Source: Tieghemostelium lacteum
Lineage: Eukaryota; Evosea; Eumycetozoa; Dictyosteliales; Raperosteliaceae
Assembly (NCBI GenBank): GCA_001606155.1
Contig: LODT01000020.1
Coordinates: 124,001 to 188,000 of the forward strand
DNA length: 64,000 bases
Direction: 5' to 3'
The notes beneath the pieces were generated by a model that searched no databases, was not told the DNA's origin, and saw nothing but the letters and a program-made list of their open reading frames with translations. This document shows, in pieces, positions 20,500-31,306 of this stretch. The position numbers and the translations under genes are program-made. The first letter of the stretch is position 1, and each line of letters begins with the position of its first letter.

Positions 20500-22068
20500 A
20501 TGACAAGATGTACTCTTGCAAATAGTTACCAAAATTTCCTCAGATTGTGTGGTGTAATTTGGAAATTAGTGGTAAATTATTTCCCCAAATACACACTAAA
20601 TCCTCAAAGTGACCCTCAAAGTGTTGTAGGTCCCACTGAAAGACTACCAATATCATCAACAACTGGTATTGCTCTACAACATGTTTTAGCAATGTTTGGT
20701 AGTACTGTAGTAGGCCCACTTCTCATGGGGTTCAGTCCTAACACTGCCTTGTTATTCTCAGGTATTGGAACTCTTATATTCTATGTATGCACAGGAGGTA
20801 AAGTACCTTCCTATGTAGGTTCCTCATTTGCCTTTATAGGAGTTGTGAATTCTGCAACTGGGTTTGTGTATGTCCCAGGTGGTCCAGGGAACCAACATAT
20901 AGGTCTGGCAAGTGGAGGTATACTCATATGCGGTGTATGCTACCTTGCAATCGCCATTGTTGTGATGCTTGTAGGATCTCGTTGGCTAGAGGTCCTTATG
21001 CCTCCTGTTGTAACTGGAGCTGTTGTAATTACAATAGGACTTAGTCTTTCAGGATCCGCAATCATACAAGCATCAACAACAGGTTTTGATGCATGGATGG
21101 CACTACTAACCGTTGTTATAGTATGTTTAGTAACTACCTATGCTCCAGGTCCTCTAAGAAGACTTCCAGTCCTAATCGGAGGTCTAACATCATACCTTGT
21201 ATACTTATTCTTTGGACTTGGTGGTATAGGTCCAGGTATAGATTTCTCACTTCTTAGTAATTCTAAATGGATTGGAATACCCCCAACTGCCAGACCTGTC
21301 TTTGACGGTTCTGCAATTACCTTGATAGCACCTGTTGCCATCATCCTAGCAGCTGAGAATATCGGACATATAAAAGCAGTAGGTGCTATGACTGAAAGTA
21401 GTTTAGATAAGTTTCTAGGTAGAGCATTTCTCGGTGACTCTCTAGCAACCATTCTTGCAGCTTCTTTTGGTAGTATAGGTACCACAACCTATGCTGAGAA
21501 CATAGGTGTAATGAGTATCACTAGAATATTCTCAACATTGACATTTGTAATTGCAGCTTTTGTTGCTATTATTTTAGGTATTCTACCAATTTTCGGAGCA
21601 TTTATTCAAACTATACCACCAGGTGTTTTTGGTGGTTTGTCAGTGGTTCTATTTGGTATTGTAGGTATAACAGGTATAAGAATGTGGATTGGAAATCAAA
21701 TTGATTTTCAAAAGTCACGTAATCTACTGACTGCTGGTGTTACCATTGTCGTTGGTATTGGTATGGCAGGTGGACATGTAGTCCAATGGGGTGTTGTTAA
21801 ATTTGATGGTATTGGGTGTGCAACTCTTACTGCTATTGTACTCTATCAACTGTTACGAGATGATTGGGGTGAGATGCTAACTAAACTCTGGAACAAAATA
21901 ACAAAAAAGAATACAACTTCTGATAAAATCTCTACAAATGATACCATTACACCTAATCCATTTGATGATAATACCAGTATTGAACCATTAGAAGTACCAT
22001 CAACTATAGTAGGTGATGAAAATAATCAAAATTCATCTTCTGTAGTATGTCTAGAAACCCATTTTTAA
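20500..22068 (+). CDS. Nucleobase:cation symporter-2 (NCS2), RutG/uracil-permease-like
   Basis: 522 aa, intronless, with 12-14 hydrophobic segments. A 40-residue cytoplasmic start leads to ERLPISSTTGIALQHVLAMF, GPLLMGFSPNTALLFSGIGT and GGKVPSYVGSSFAFIGVV. Later comes the signature LAAENIGHIKAVGAMT, where the Glu and the N.GH...AV stretch belong to the substrate site, then TTYAENIGVMSITRI. The C-terminal 60 residues are polar and probably cytosolic. These blocks follow bacterial RutG/UraA/PyrP pyrimidine permeases very closely, more so than eukaryotic ascorbate/purine NCS2 members. Likely role: uptake of uracil or related pyrimidines, plausibly from digested bacteria. Substrate is not proven by sequence. 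Confidence 0.9.
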   Translation: MTRCTLANSYQNFLRLCGVIWKLVVNYFPKYTLNPQSDPQSVVGPTERLPISSTTGIALQHVLAMFGSTVVGPLLMGFSPNTALLFSGIGTLIFYVCTGGKVPSYVGSSFAFIGVVNSATGFVYVPGGPGNQHIGLASGGILICGVCYLAIAIVVMLVGSRWLEVLMPPVVTGAVVITIGLSLSGSAIIQASTTGFDAWMALLTVVIVCLVTTYAPGPLRRLPVLIGGLTSYLVYLFFGLGGIGPGIDFSLLSNSKWIGIPPTARPVFDGSAITLIAPVAIILAAENIGHIKAVGAMTESSLDKFLGRAFLGDSLATILAASFGSIGTTTYAENIGVMSITRIFSTLTFVIAAFVAIILGILPIFGAFIQTIPPGVFGGLSVVLFGIVGITGIRMWIGNQIDFQKSRNLLTAGVTIVVGIGMAGGHVVQWGVVKFDGIGCATLTAIVLYQLLRDDWGEMLTKLWNKITKKNTTSDKISTNDTITPNPFDDNTSIEPLEVPSTIVGDENNQNSSSVVCLETHF

Positions 22069-22699
22069 AAATACAACTATCTGATTATACCTATAAATTT
22101 ACATAAAACTAACTAATCAAAAAAAAAAAATAAAACAATCAAAAGACATTTATTTTTTTTATAATCCATAATATTTATTGATCTCTTTACAGTAGATGTT
22201 TATCTTTATTTAATCAATGATCATCTTTGAATATACTCTTTTTGTCATTCATGTTTTATAAACTAACTTGATAATATATTTAATTATTTGTCAAGATTAC
22301 CAAAAGTGGGTGTTTATGAGACAATATATTTTTTTTATTTATTTCGTGAAAACCATGAAACCAAATACAAATAATATTAATAAAATAACTTCAGTCAATA
22401 AAATTATTATCTATTTGAAGATCTAACCTCTGGTGGATATAAAAAATAAAGATAAAATATAATTATATTATTCGTTAAAAAAAAGGTTCCTTTCTAAAAT
22501 ATTAAATTCTTTAAAATCGTTTTATATTATAAAGACAACTTGTAAATAATGGTTAAAGAATATTAAAAAAGTGATATTTTAATTTATTTATTATTTAATC
22601 ATAATAGTTGTTTAAAATATAAAAATAATGGGAATGGGATTAATTGAACCAATATGGAGTGTAATCAATTATTGTCGATTTAATCTAAATGTTGATGAT
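22069..22699. other. Intergenic between convergent genes
   Basis: Very AT-rich sequence between two 3' ends. It holds both 3' UTRs, with AATAAA-like signals, and runs of A and T. No gene, repeat or RNA signal was recognised. Confidence 0.4.
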
Positions 22700-23350
22700 T
22701 TAGAGTAAATGTACAGTGTTTGGTAATTGGATGTTATGGAATTTAGCATGAGCTAATTTGAAAACATTTGCAGTTTGACATTCAACTGGTAATTCAAATA
22801 ATTGTGGGTTTACTTTGTTGGTGTAATCAAAGTAGTTGGCAATTGCAAAACCATCAAGACCATTGTTAGCAGTGAGAGTTGAAACAACAGCACAATCTTC
22901 ACCATCATAGAGAGCTTGAACAGTGGTATCAGCTTCGGTATCAGTGAATTGAATGACATCGACTTTATATTTACCTAATCTGACTTTTGGTAATTGAGTA
23001 AAGTTGGTTGGTAAACTACTTGGTACTGGGTAAGACAATGGCATTTCAGAACATGTTCCATTTGATAAAACATATTGAGTGTTATTAGCACCAAAGGCAT
23101 AGAGTTGACCATAGTAGAGGTTACCACCATCAATAATCTCATAAGAAATTGACATTTGTTGATTCTTGTAATCAATTGCAATACCACAACTTTCAGTAAA
23201 AGATAATTGATATCCAGGTGCTACATTTACATTATTTGCAACCATACCAATCACAGCAGAGAATCCATTTTTTTCTTTTTTGTAACAATGTTTGGCACTG
23301 ACCATAGCAACAACTACGAACATACACATTAAAGTAGTTAAAAATCTCAT
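22700..23350 (-). CDS. Ependymin-like secreted glycoprotein
   Basis: 216 aa. Signal peptide about 1-19 (MRFLTTLMCMFVVVAMVSA). The mature part has five or six cysteines and several N-glycosylation sites (NNT, NGT, NFT). The middle runs GGNLYYGQLYAFGANNTQY, and the C-terminal third runs EDCAVVSTL, then ANYFDYTNKVNPQLFELPVEC. The spacing Cys-x-(P/V)V-S...NY(Y/F)...P..F..P..C matches the end of ependymin-related proteins, small secreted beta-proteins thought to bind lipids or calcium. Overall similarity is modest, so the family call is probable rather than certain. Start chosen at the signal peptide. Confidence 0.6.
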   Translation of the reverse strand: MRFLTTLMCMFVVVAMVSAKHCYKKEKNGFSAVIGMVANNVNVAPGYQLSFTESCGIAIDYKNQQMSISYEIIDGGNLYYGQLYAFGANNTQYVLSNGTCSEMPLSYPVPSSLPTNFTQLPKVRLGKYKVDVIQFTDTEADTTVQALYDGEDCAVVSTLTANNGLDGFAIANYFDYTNKVNPQLFELPVECQTANVFKLAHAKFHNIQLPNTVHLL

Positions 23351-23958
23351 TTTTTGATTATTGTTTATCTATAAATTATCGGAATAGATCGAATTAATTC
23401 TTATTATTATTATTATTTGTTATTCAATTGAATGATTTAAAAAGATAAAATTTTGAAGTATTTATAGTAATTTTTTTTACTTGAACATACCAATACATCA
23501 TAGTTCCTTTTACGTCATTAGTAAAAATACCAGGACACCAGGTCAATATTTTCACGTCATTTACAAAATTTTAAAAGATTTTTTTAGGTCCTTAATTTCC
23601 AAAACCAAAAACCTAAGACCAAAGGTTTTTTACCAGAGATAAAATTTAAAAATTTTCCCGAATCGATTTCGATTTCCATTAAATTCATTGTAACCAGTAA
23701 TAAAATTTTATTTTCGAAATTCTGGTACTAGAATAGATTCTTTTTCCTAAATTCCTAAAATACATTCATTGAAGAATACTCCCAGTTGTGTTTAAATAAA
23801 ATTAAAGGATTTGGTGTGAATCATGTTGAAAGTTCATTGGCATTTTATTATAAATGTGTGATACTTGATTGTAGTGATATTACATACAAATTCTATTAAA
23901 AGAAAAGAAAATAGCACTGGGTGTTAGTTATATATGTCTGGAAGTTTTAAGTGACTTT
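23351..23958. other. Intergenic, short hairpin only
   Basis: AT-rich region with the promoter of the ependymin-like gene and the 3' side of CLU/LRR C. The only structure noticed is an 8-bp inverted repeat, AAAAACCT (23607-23614) against AGGTTTTT (23623-23630), with an 8-base loop. No coding signal was found. Confidence 0.35.
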
Positions 23959-26900
23959 TTAATATATTGGAGTTACATGCTTATAGGTGTGAGGCTGCTT
24001 AAATGATGGTCTATCAAAGTGTTTTAGATTTGTTAGGTTGATTGCAATTTTATCTATAGTTTCTTTTGTGAAACCTGGACAGTTGGTGAGTACTAGCTTT
24101 TCTAAGGAGGTTTGGTATTCTACTAGATATTCTCCAACTTTATCGGTAAGACTAGAAAGGTTATCTAGGTTTAATTTAAGTAGTAATCTACAGGTTTTTA
24201 AAAGTACACCAACAGCATTATCTGTAAACTCTTTAGTGTTGGTAAGAGTAAGACTACTGAGATTGGATAGATGTGGTGCAAGTTTTAAGAGAGTTTCGTC
24301 AGTTACCATTGGAAGTTTACTGAGTTCCAAACAAGTTAGTTGTTGGAAATACTTGTGTAGACCTTCAAATGTTACATCACTTATAAACTTGTTACTGATA
24401 ATCGTCAGATTTTTTAGCTGTTTACAGTTATGGAAAATGTTAAGGAAGAATGAGTTAAAGGTTGGATCATCAGGGAACACAATTTCAGAGATACCTAGTG
24501 ATACTAACTGACTTAGATCGGAAAAGGTGTCAGTTGTCATTTGTGTTATAGTAGTCTTTCGGATGGAGAGTGCCCGCAGTCTATTTCTAAAGTGAAGGAA
24601 AAACTTTTGAAGGAATTTACAATTGAAGAAGGCTTCGGCATGTGGAAGAATCTCAAAGTTATCAATTTGGATAATCTGGTTGAGATATTTATCCATTGGT
24701 TTATGAATTATTGATTCCTTGTCAGTGTTGACTAGTAAATAGACTAGAGTGAGAAGTTGGTGTACTTTACGTTTCTGATAAGATTCCTGTTGTTTATCAA
24801 GTACTGATGCGACCAAGGTGCTAGACATTGGTATAGTGTGATTAATGTAATCGTCTAGGCAATTTGGGTCTTCTTTAAGAGCAATTTCCAATTGAGTTCT
24901 ACAAGTGTTTAATTCATTTTGGAAATCTTCATAGAGATTAGAGTGAAAGAGGTAAATGGTTGCTAAATGTAAGTGGCAGAGTGCTACTAATCCTAGAATA
25001 GATGCTTTGTTTTGTAGTTTTGGTTCTACATTCCATCCATGCATTGTTACTGCTATAATTAGAAGTCTGGTGGCTTTTAAAGGGTCACTGGTTACAGAAG
25101 CTTTAACGTGAAAGGTAGCAATAAAATTCAATATAACACTGTATACTGCTGGCATTTGTCTTACGGCTTCGTGTAGAACTATTTTAGAGTTGGTTACCCA
25201 TCTTTCAACTTCCAATGGATTGGAGTTTTGTGATTTTGTAATTTCTTTGGTGTGTTTCAGTAACTGAGAACCTTGTGTGAAATCAATTAGATATGGATAT
25301 TTAACTGTTGATCCTACTACTTCTATATCCTGTATACCAAGTATATAGTCATCCAGTGACAAGAATTGTCTGAATGAGGAATTGTAGAATTTAATATTCA
25401 TCATTTTAGATAATCTTAGAATAATCAGTTTTACATCTACACTCTGTCTGAGATCATATTTAGGATTCATATCAGATTCAGATAGACATCGAGGAAATAC
25501 CTGAAGTGCTATATATTTGAATGATCCTCTTTCCATACTGGACCAAAACTCAACTTGATCTGGGTCCTGTTTGAGCAATTGTTCACATACATCTGCAATT
25601 AATTCCTTGTATGGTTCTTCTGATGGTCTTCTAGTGATATCCATAATACGTCTGAGCTTAGATCTGATAATTCTTTTCCAAACTCTTGCAACTACATCAG
25701 ATAATACAAGTTCTTTAATTGACTTGTTTTTAGATTGACTAGCAATCACACCAAGATATCTGTAATTGATACCCATAGATCTTAAAATCAATATAATCTC
25801 ACAAGTCTCGTAGACCTTGTGAGTACTAGGTGAGAAGTCAATCTCTGGTTTGGCATTTATAACCTGTAATGCATAGTTTATCAATTCAGTATGAAGTTTC
25901 TTAGTTGCAACTACAACATCTCTATTTAAACCTTCTTCAAATAGTGATGTTTGCCATCCTGAAAATGCATCACTACTTAATGGTTCTTTAGATTTCTTTA
26001 CCAATTCTGGTCGTAGCATTTGATAGAATATCTCTCTTCCAATAGTTTCTTTCTGGTTCTGAAATACCAATGGATATTCAGGTGGAAATATTCTTGCAAA
26101 ATCAATCATATAATATCTTCCATCATAACCTTTATGTACTTCAATATCACCAGGACCATAAACAAAAGTTTGAGTTAATCCAACTGTGTGTCCTCTAAGA
26201 TTCAATATCTTTGCAACTCTTTCCATCTCCTTATTAATCAAAGGATCTGAATTATGTACTGTTTTACCAGCATCACAAGATCCATAAACAATGGTAGTCT
26301 TGTCAATTGGTAATTGTGATATTGCTAATAGTCTATATCCTCTATAATCAATAATAGCCATCAATGGAAATCTAATTAAACCACAATTTGAAATCTCCAT
26401 AAAATGATTCAAACCTTTAATTTCATGATTTGCTGATTTCTGAGCAAAACCATCAGCTCTCTTATCGTCACCATACATCCAAACACCTTCTCTAATCTCT
26501 GTATCTATTACAAATTTAAACATTATATCCTGTATTTTGAATTTCAAACCTCCAGCAACACCTCCAATATCCACAGGTTTAATCGTTTTCTTATCTACAG
26601 GTAAATACAGCTCTGATATTATAATTTTACCAAATGTATCAGCACAATACACAAAATCATTAGCAATCGTTGCTAACTTCTTTGACTTTTCCTCTGATTC
26701 CTCCATATCCAATATCTGTTGATACATTTCATTCCAATGTGCAATCTCCTCTAATACCCATTTCAAAATTAATATAAGTATATTTACGTTACTTCAATTT
26801 TCTAACTTTCTACCTACTTGTTAAATCAGAATCTTCTATATTCTTTAAACCACAAACAAATAAATCACTCCAAGAATTCTCTTGTTCAGCTGCTGAAACA

Positions 26901-27094
26901 AAATGACCATCATGATCTAAAGAGTAAATATTTTTTCCTGAATCGTGATCTTCACCCTCAATTGAAGAGGATGAGTACACAATTGCATTAGGGTTATAAG
27001 AGGAACTTGATGAAGCTGTAGATTTTTCACTTCCTGAAGGATTATAAAATTCGTTTTCAGGTGTAGAAATTCCGTATCCACCATAGGGATCCAT
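23959..27094 (-). CDS. CLU-like domain/leucine-rich repeat protein C
   Basis: Two exons, 27094-26818 and 26750-23959, across a 67-bp intron in exactly the position and phase of gene A; 1022 aa. The N-terminus MDPYGGYGISTPEN is Ser-rich and disordered, then WSDLF, a CLU-like domain (GGVAGGLKFKIQD, AIIDYRGYRLL, VYGSCDAG, DGRYYMIDFARIFPPE with a YDGR variant), a helical region, and leucine-rich repeats ending FDRPSFKQPHTYKH. Its CLU block is nearly identical to that of A even at silent sites, while the N-terminus and repeats are clearly different. Function unknown; the constant domain plus variable repeat layout suggests recognition of diverse partners. Confidence 0.8.
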
Positions 27095-28081
27095 TGTATT
27101 TGTATACTATAATAATATAATTTTAATTAGGTCCGAAGTGAACTTTATAAAATAAAAAAAAAAAAAAAAAAAAGATTCAGATTTGGACCCTAGAAGATTT
27201 ATTTAATTCTTTTATTTTAATTTATTTGAAAACGATTAATTAGTTCTAAAATGCCGAATTTTACCTCTTTTTCAATTATATTTTTAATTTATCAATCAAA
27301 TAAGTAGTAATTTAATATAAAAATTCCTAGAAGATTTTTAAGAGTGATTTCTTCATCTAAATCAAAAAATGCCAAGTCAATGTCCATTCGTAATTGGTAA
27401 TTACTTGATTAAACACTTGTCAACTCTTTAGAGGTTCGAAATCCATTCTCATTTTGAGGATAGTTAAATCTATTATACAATAGTTGTAATTATATATTTC
27501 ATAGGAATAATTTTACTTTAAATTAACTTTTGTTAGTGAATATTTCAATTTAATATATATTTAAAATAAAATTTTAATTACTTTAAATAGTGTGTTATTG
27601 GAGAGACATATTAATAAAATACTATTGCCAATTAATACTAAATAATATCTGAAAAAGTAAATTCTAAATTATACTTGTAAAAAACTAATCTAATTCAACA
27701 CCACTATAAAATTATAATTCAAAAAAACATCATAAAACCAAAATTTTCATAATTAAATACCACATTAGAATTTTTAAGTTGATTTATGTATAATGAGAAA
27801 TAAAAAATCTACCTGATATTAGATATTTGTTTTAATTTTAATACTATATTATCATCCATTGCAATAGCCCAGGTAGGTGTCAAATAATTTGCTTGGAAGG
27901 TATTTGATCCGATTAAACTATAAATTCATCCTTTTATAGAGTAAATTTATTTGCTGGGCCATGTATAAATAGTGTGTAATTTACACAATCCAGTTTCTAT
28001 TTATAAATAATGTATTTCATTTAACTCAATTTCGAAATTAATATTTAAGTAATTTTTTTAGTTTTTATTTTAATTTTTAGA
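27095..28081. other. Intergenic with one exon-like island
   Basis: About 1 kb of AT-rich sequence between divergently transcribed genes. A less AT-rich minus-strand island (about 27930-27812) reads IGSNTFQANYLTPTWAIAMD and on for about 12 more residues, flanked by a TATAG acceptor-like and a GTAGAT donor-like site. I could not connect it to other exons. The rest shows no signal. Confidence 0.3.
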
Positions 28082-29287
28082 ATGAAGTTGGAGAGTGTGA
28101 GTTCTAAAATTGAAATAGACTATGAATTAAATGTATTAGCAATTGGACCACTTTTTAAAAGTAAAGAGAAACATTTATTAGTTGGTACTACAGATGGTAC
28201 TATTAAAGTATATCTACACAATAAATTAGTAGAAGTATTAGAGACTAAAGGTAGTTCAATTCTGACATTGGAACTATGTGATAGTACAAACTTTGGTGAT
28301 ATTGATATCATATCTGGTGACTCACATGGAAATGTTGTAATATTTTCAAATCATCAGATATTGTATAGAGATACAATCAATGGTCCTATATCATCAATTA
28401 TTACGCATGTTACTTCAAGTAAGCCATTGTTGGGTGTTAATAATAAAAGGTTGAGGTATGGTACTAATTGTGATTTAACAGACAATGATTTTAATATAGT
28501 TGTAGGAGATAGATTGGGGCAGGTAACTAGTATAAAACCACACCAAAATGTACAATGGAAATTTAAAGTACCTACACTTTCACAGACATTAGATACTCTA
28601 AAGATGTCACAGTTAAAAGAAAATGAAAGTTTGGGTATATGTATGGTTATAACAGAACAAAAATCACAAACAGTAAAAGATATGGTATCTATAGTCAATT
28701 CAGTAGACCAATTCGATAACTCATTTAATTATATAATAATATCAGAGAATCACAATGTCATTCATTTGATTGACCAAGGTCGTAAGCTGGCTAGTATATC
28801 TCCACCCTCCCCTGTAAATACCATGTGTAAAGGTTACTTTGACAGTAGATACAAAAACAGCATTCAAGTATTACTAGGATGTGAAAATGGTTTCATTTAT
28901 ATACTTCATGATTTTAAATTGGATGTATATTGTCAAGTTGGTTATCCTATCACCATCTTAAAAACTCTATCTCTAACCAAACCTAACAAAAATACCACAA
29001 CGCCCACCCTTGATCATGTTATATGTACAGGTGACTTTAATTCACTAAAAATCTATTCGAATAGAAATGTAAGTTTAAAAAAAACCCATTCATAAAACCC
29101 ATTTTTAAAAAACTAACTTTGAAAAAAAAATATCTTTATTTCGGGAAAATAGTTAATTTGCGATCACATATTAGAGGATTGGGTCAGTACATTGGCAATT
29201 GGTGATATTGAAAACTCTGGAGAATCTCTAATTGTTATAGGAAAATTAAATAATACCATTGAGTTTCTAAAACCGGTAGAATACTGA
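28082..29287 (+). CDS. WD40/FG-GAP-like beta-propeller protein
   Basis: Two exons, 28082-29068 and 29153-29287, with an 84-bp GTAAGT intron read in phase 0; 373 aa. Short blade-like units recur: HLLVGTTDGTIKVYL, DIISGDSHGNVVIF, FNIVVGDRLGQVTSI, VLLGCENGFIYIL, and in exon 2 LAIGDIENSGESLIVIGKL. The (V/I)xGDxxGxVxxx pattern is that of a single seven-bladed propeller without clear WD dipeptides. ITFG2, the propeller subunit of the KICSTOR complex that restrains TORC1, has this design and is a possible match, but no diagnostic motif fixes it. No signal peptide, so probably cytosolic. Confidence 0.65.
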
Positions 29288-29512
29288 TTTTGATGAAAGC
29301 CGAATTCATATTTGTAAAAATTTGTATAAACTGAAATCGATCGATCAACTTTTCAGATTTGATTGAATTTTTTTTTTTTTTACTTTGTGTTTGAAAATTT
29401 TTTTTGAAAATTTATTGTGTATTTATAGAAATTGTGTTATTATACAAACAGGTTCAGTCCATAGATAATTATAACTATAATTAAATAACACATTCCTACC
29501 AAAATCAAAACC

Positions 29513-30868
29513 ATGGATAGTTTTGGTTCATTTGGACTCTGTGAAGAGGCTTTAGATTATTTTGTAGAAGTTGAATTACCAGATCTCTCAACAAAAAAAT
29601 TCCAATTCTTTCCCAGACATACAGTTGATAAAATTAAAGTACTTGTCATTCCCTCCTTCTTTTCTATCTTTATTACCCACCCACCCTCCTTTTTCTTTTT
29701 CTTTTTCTCTCTCCATCTGTAAAAATATGAATACTCCTTAATTATAACCAATTTAATATATTGGTCATAGCATCAATCCATTCACCAATTGGATCAGATC
29801 TTAATTTAGACAATCAAAAACACCACAAAAATAGACAAAAACAATATCTATAAATATCATATAGATTTTTTATATTTATACATATAAGTGCAAAACAGAT
29901 AACTTCTTAAAGACACTCTCACCATAAATTAGTTCAAACACCATTCCAAAAAAAAATAACAAATTTATAACACCCCACTAACACTATTTAATTTTTATCA
30001 ACATATAGAGTAAAATTATAGGTGATTCACCACAACTTTCAAAAACCTCACCTTCAGACTATTTTTTATGTACAACTGATAATGAGAGAATTGAGATTGA
30101 TTTTGTCAGATTTATAGTTTCACACCCAAAAATTACAGAGATCCTTGAAAAGGAACCTTTGGTTAAAGTAAAATTGGTCAACAAACAGACCTTTCAGAAT
30201 ACAGTAGGAAGCAGTACCCTCTACCAAAACAATCAATCATCAACATCATCATCACTGAATTTACAAAAAGAGAAAATGTTTGTATTAAAAAGAGAAATTG
30301 CATTGAGTTGTACCAGTGTATTTTATGATAAACCCACCCCTACCTCTTCCACACTACATTATTTCTATTTTAATGTTGATATGAATAATTATCAACAGCA
30401 AACACACTCTATAACCCATTTTCGTAATTTTAGAAACCCATTAACCACAATTCCTCATTATGATAAAAATTACAATGTGTATAAATTCACTGCACTTTTG
30501 ATGATTTATTTAGAATTCACCCACACCTATACACCCAAAACAGTTTGTCTGTTCAAATTTTTAAAAATACTTTTGCAATTGTATATGTTGAGCGTTTGTT
30601 TGTTCTAAATAGCAACTAGACTTTATGATCTATCCCTATTGATAGAACCCACAAAAATTTTCAACTACAACAGAAGCAGGTATATAATTTCAAAAACTTA
30701 AAAAAGTAGCAACAAACAAGTAAAACAAAGCAATAACACAATGGGGGTTTATTTTATACTTTTTTTATAATTACATAGAGTGGTGTGTATGTCATTTTTA
30801 AAAAATCTTTTAACACTGGCACTAGAGCTCACCCCTACACACCCCCTCACTCACTCTCAGTTTTTTAA
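29513..30868 (+). CDS. Ubiquitin-fold/FERM-like protein, 3' structure unresolved
   Basis: Exon 1 (29513-29638) encodes a start plus VEVELPDLSTKKFQFFPRHT, a ubiquitin-like beta-hairpin as in FERM F0/F1 lobes. It joins in phase to an exon beginning at 30009 (SKIIGDSPQLSKTSPSDYFL, then IEIDFVRFIVSHPKITEILE) across a 370-bp intron. A later exon at 30613-30679 (TRLYDLSLLIEPTKIFNYN) and one from 30781 (GVYVIFKK, possible stop 30866-30868) continue the theme. The 3' donor of exon 2 is not resolved between about 30310 and 30420. The protein may end here or run on into the RapGAP gene downstream. Function not established. Confidence 0.5.
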
Positions 30869-31306
30869 TAATATATCATTATTTTTGGTTGATAGCTTGT
30901 TGAAATCACTTTTAAAAATTATATTTTTATACATTTTTCAACCTATAGGTTTAATAAGTTTGTTTGTTTGTTTTTTAAAATTTAATATTAAATTTTAATA
31001 ATATTATTTCTCAGTGTGTTAAGTTTTATATTTTTAATTTCATTTTAGATACTCCTTTTGTTGTTTGAAGATTAATCCTCCTCTTCTACTAAATTTATTA
31101 ATCTCCTCCTATATATATTTTTGTGATCTTGGAAAGAAAAAAACAATATATTTAATTTTAATATTAATAATAATAATAATATCATTACTTTATTTATTTA
31201 TTTATTTATTATAATAATCTACCCAATCAAATTAATTTCATTATATTAATATTATTATAATTCTATTTTTTAATCCCAAATCTTTAAAATTAATAATTAT
31301 TATAAA
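30869..31306. other. AT-rich stretch upstream of the RapGAP gene
   Basis: Extremely AT-rich with no convincing coding signal. A TTTTAG acceptor-like site near 31048 is followed by a very short open stretch (DTPFVV then stop), which might be a terminal exon of the preceding gene. The final 100 bases look like a normal dictyostelid promoter/5' UTR. Confidence 0.35.

Noticed and set aside
23607-23630. Hairpin AAAAACCT/AGGTTTTT as a terminator or small RNA
   Set aside because: An 8-bp AT-rich stem is expected by chance in this composition, and rho-independent terminators do not apply to this genome.
23959-26722. Plus-strand open frames inside the CLU/LRR genes
   Set aside because: They recur at equivalent places in all three paralogues because they are antisense shadows of conserved coding sequence and show no protein features.
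27425-27450. GGTTCGAAATCC as a tRNA T-arm
   Set aside because: The five bases on each side do not pair as a T-stem and no matching acceptor or anticodon arms lie upstream.
28082-29287. Bardet-Biedl (BBS) propeller identity
   Set aside because: Dictyostelids lack cilia and the diagnostic BBS regions after the propeller are absent; a generic propeller or ITFG2-like call fits better.
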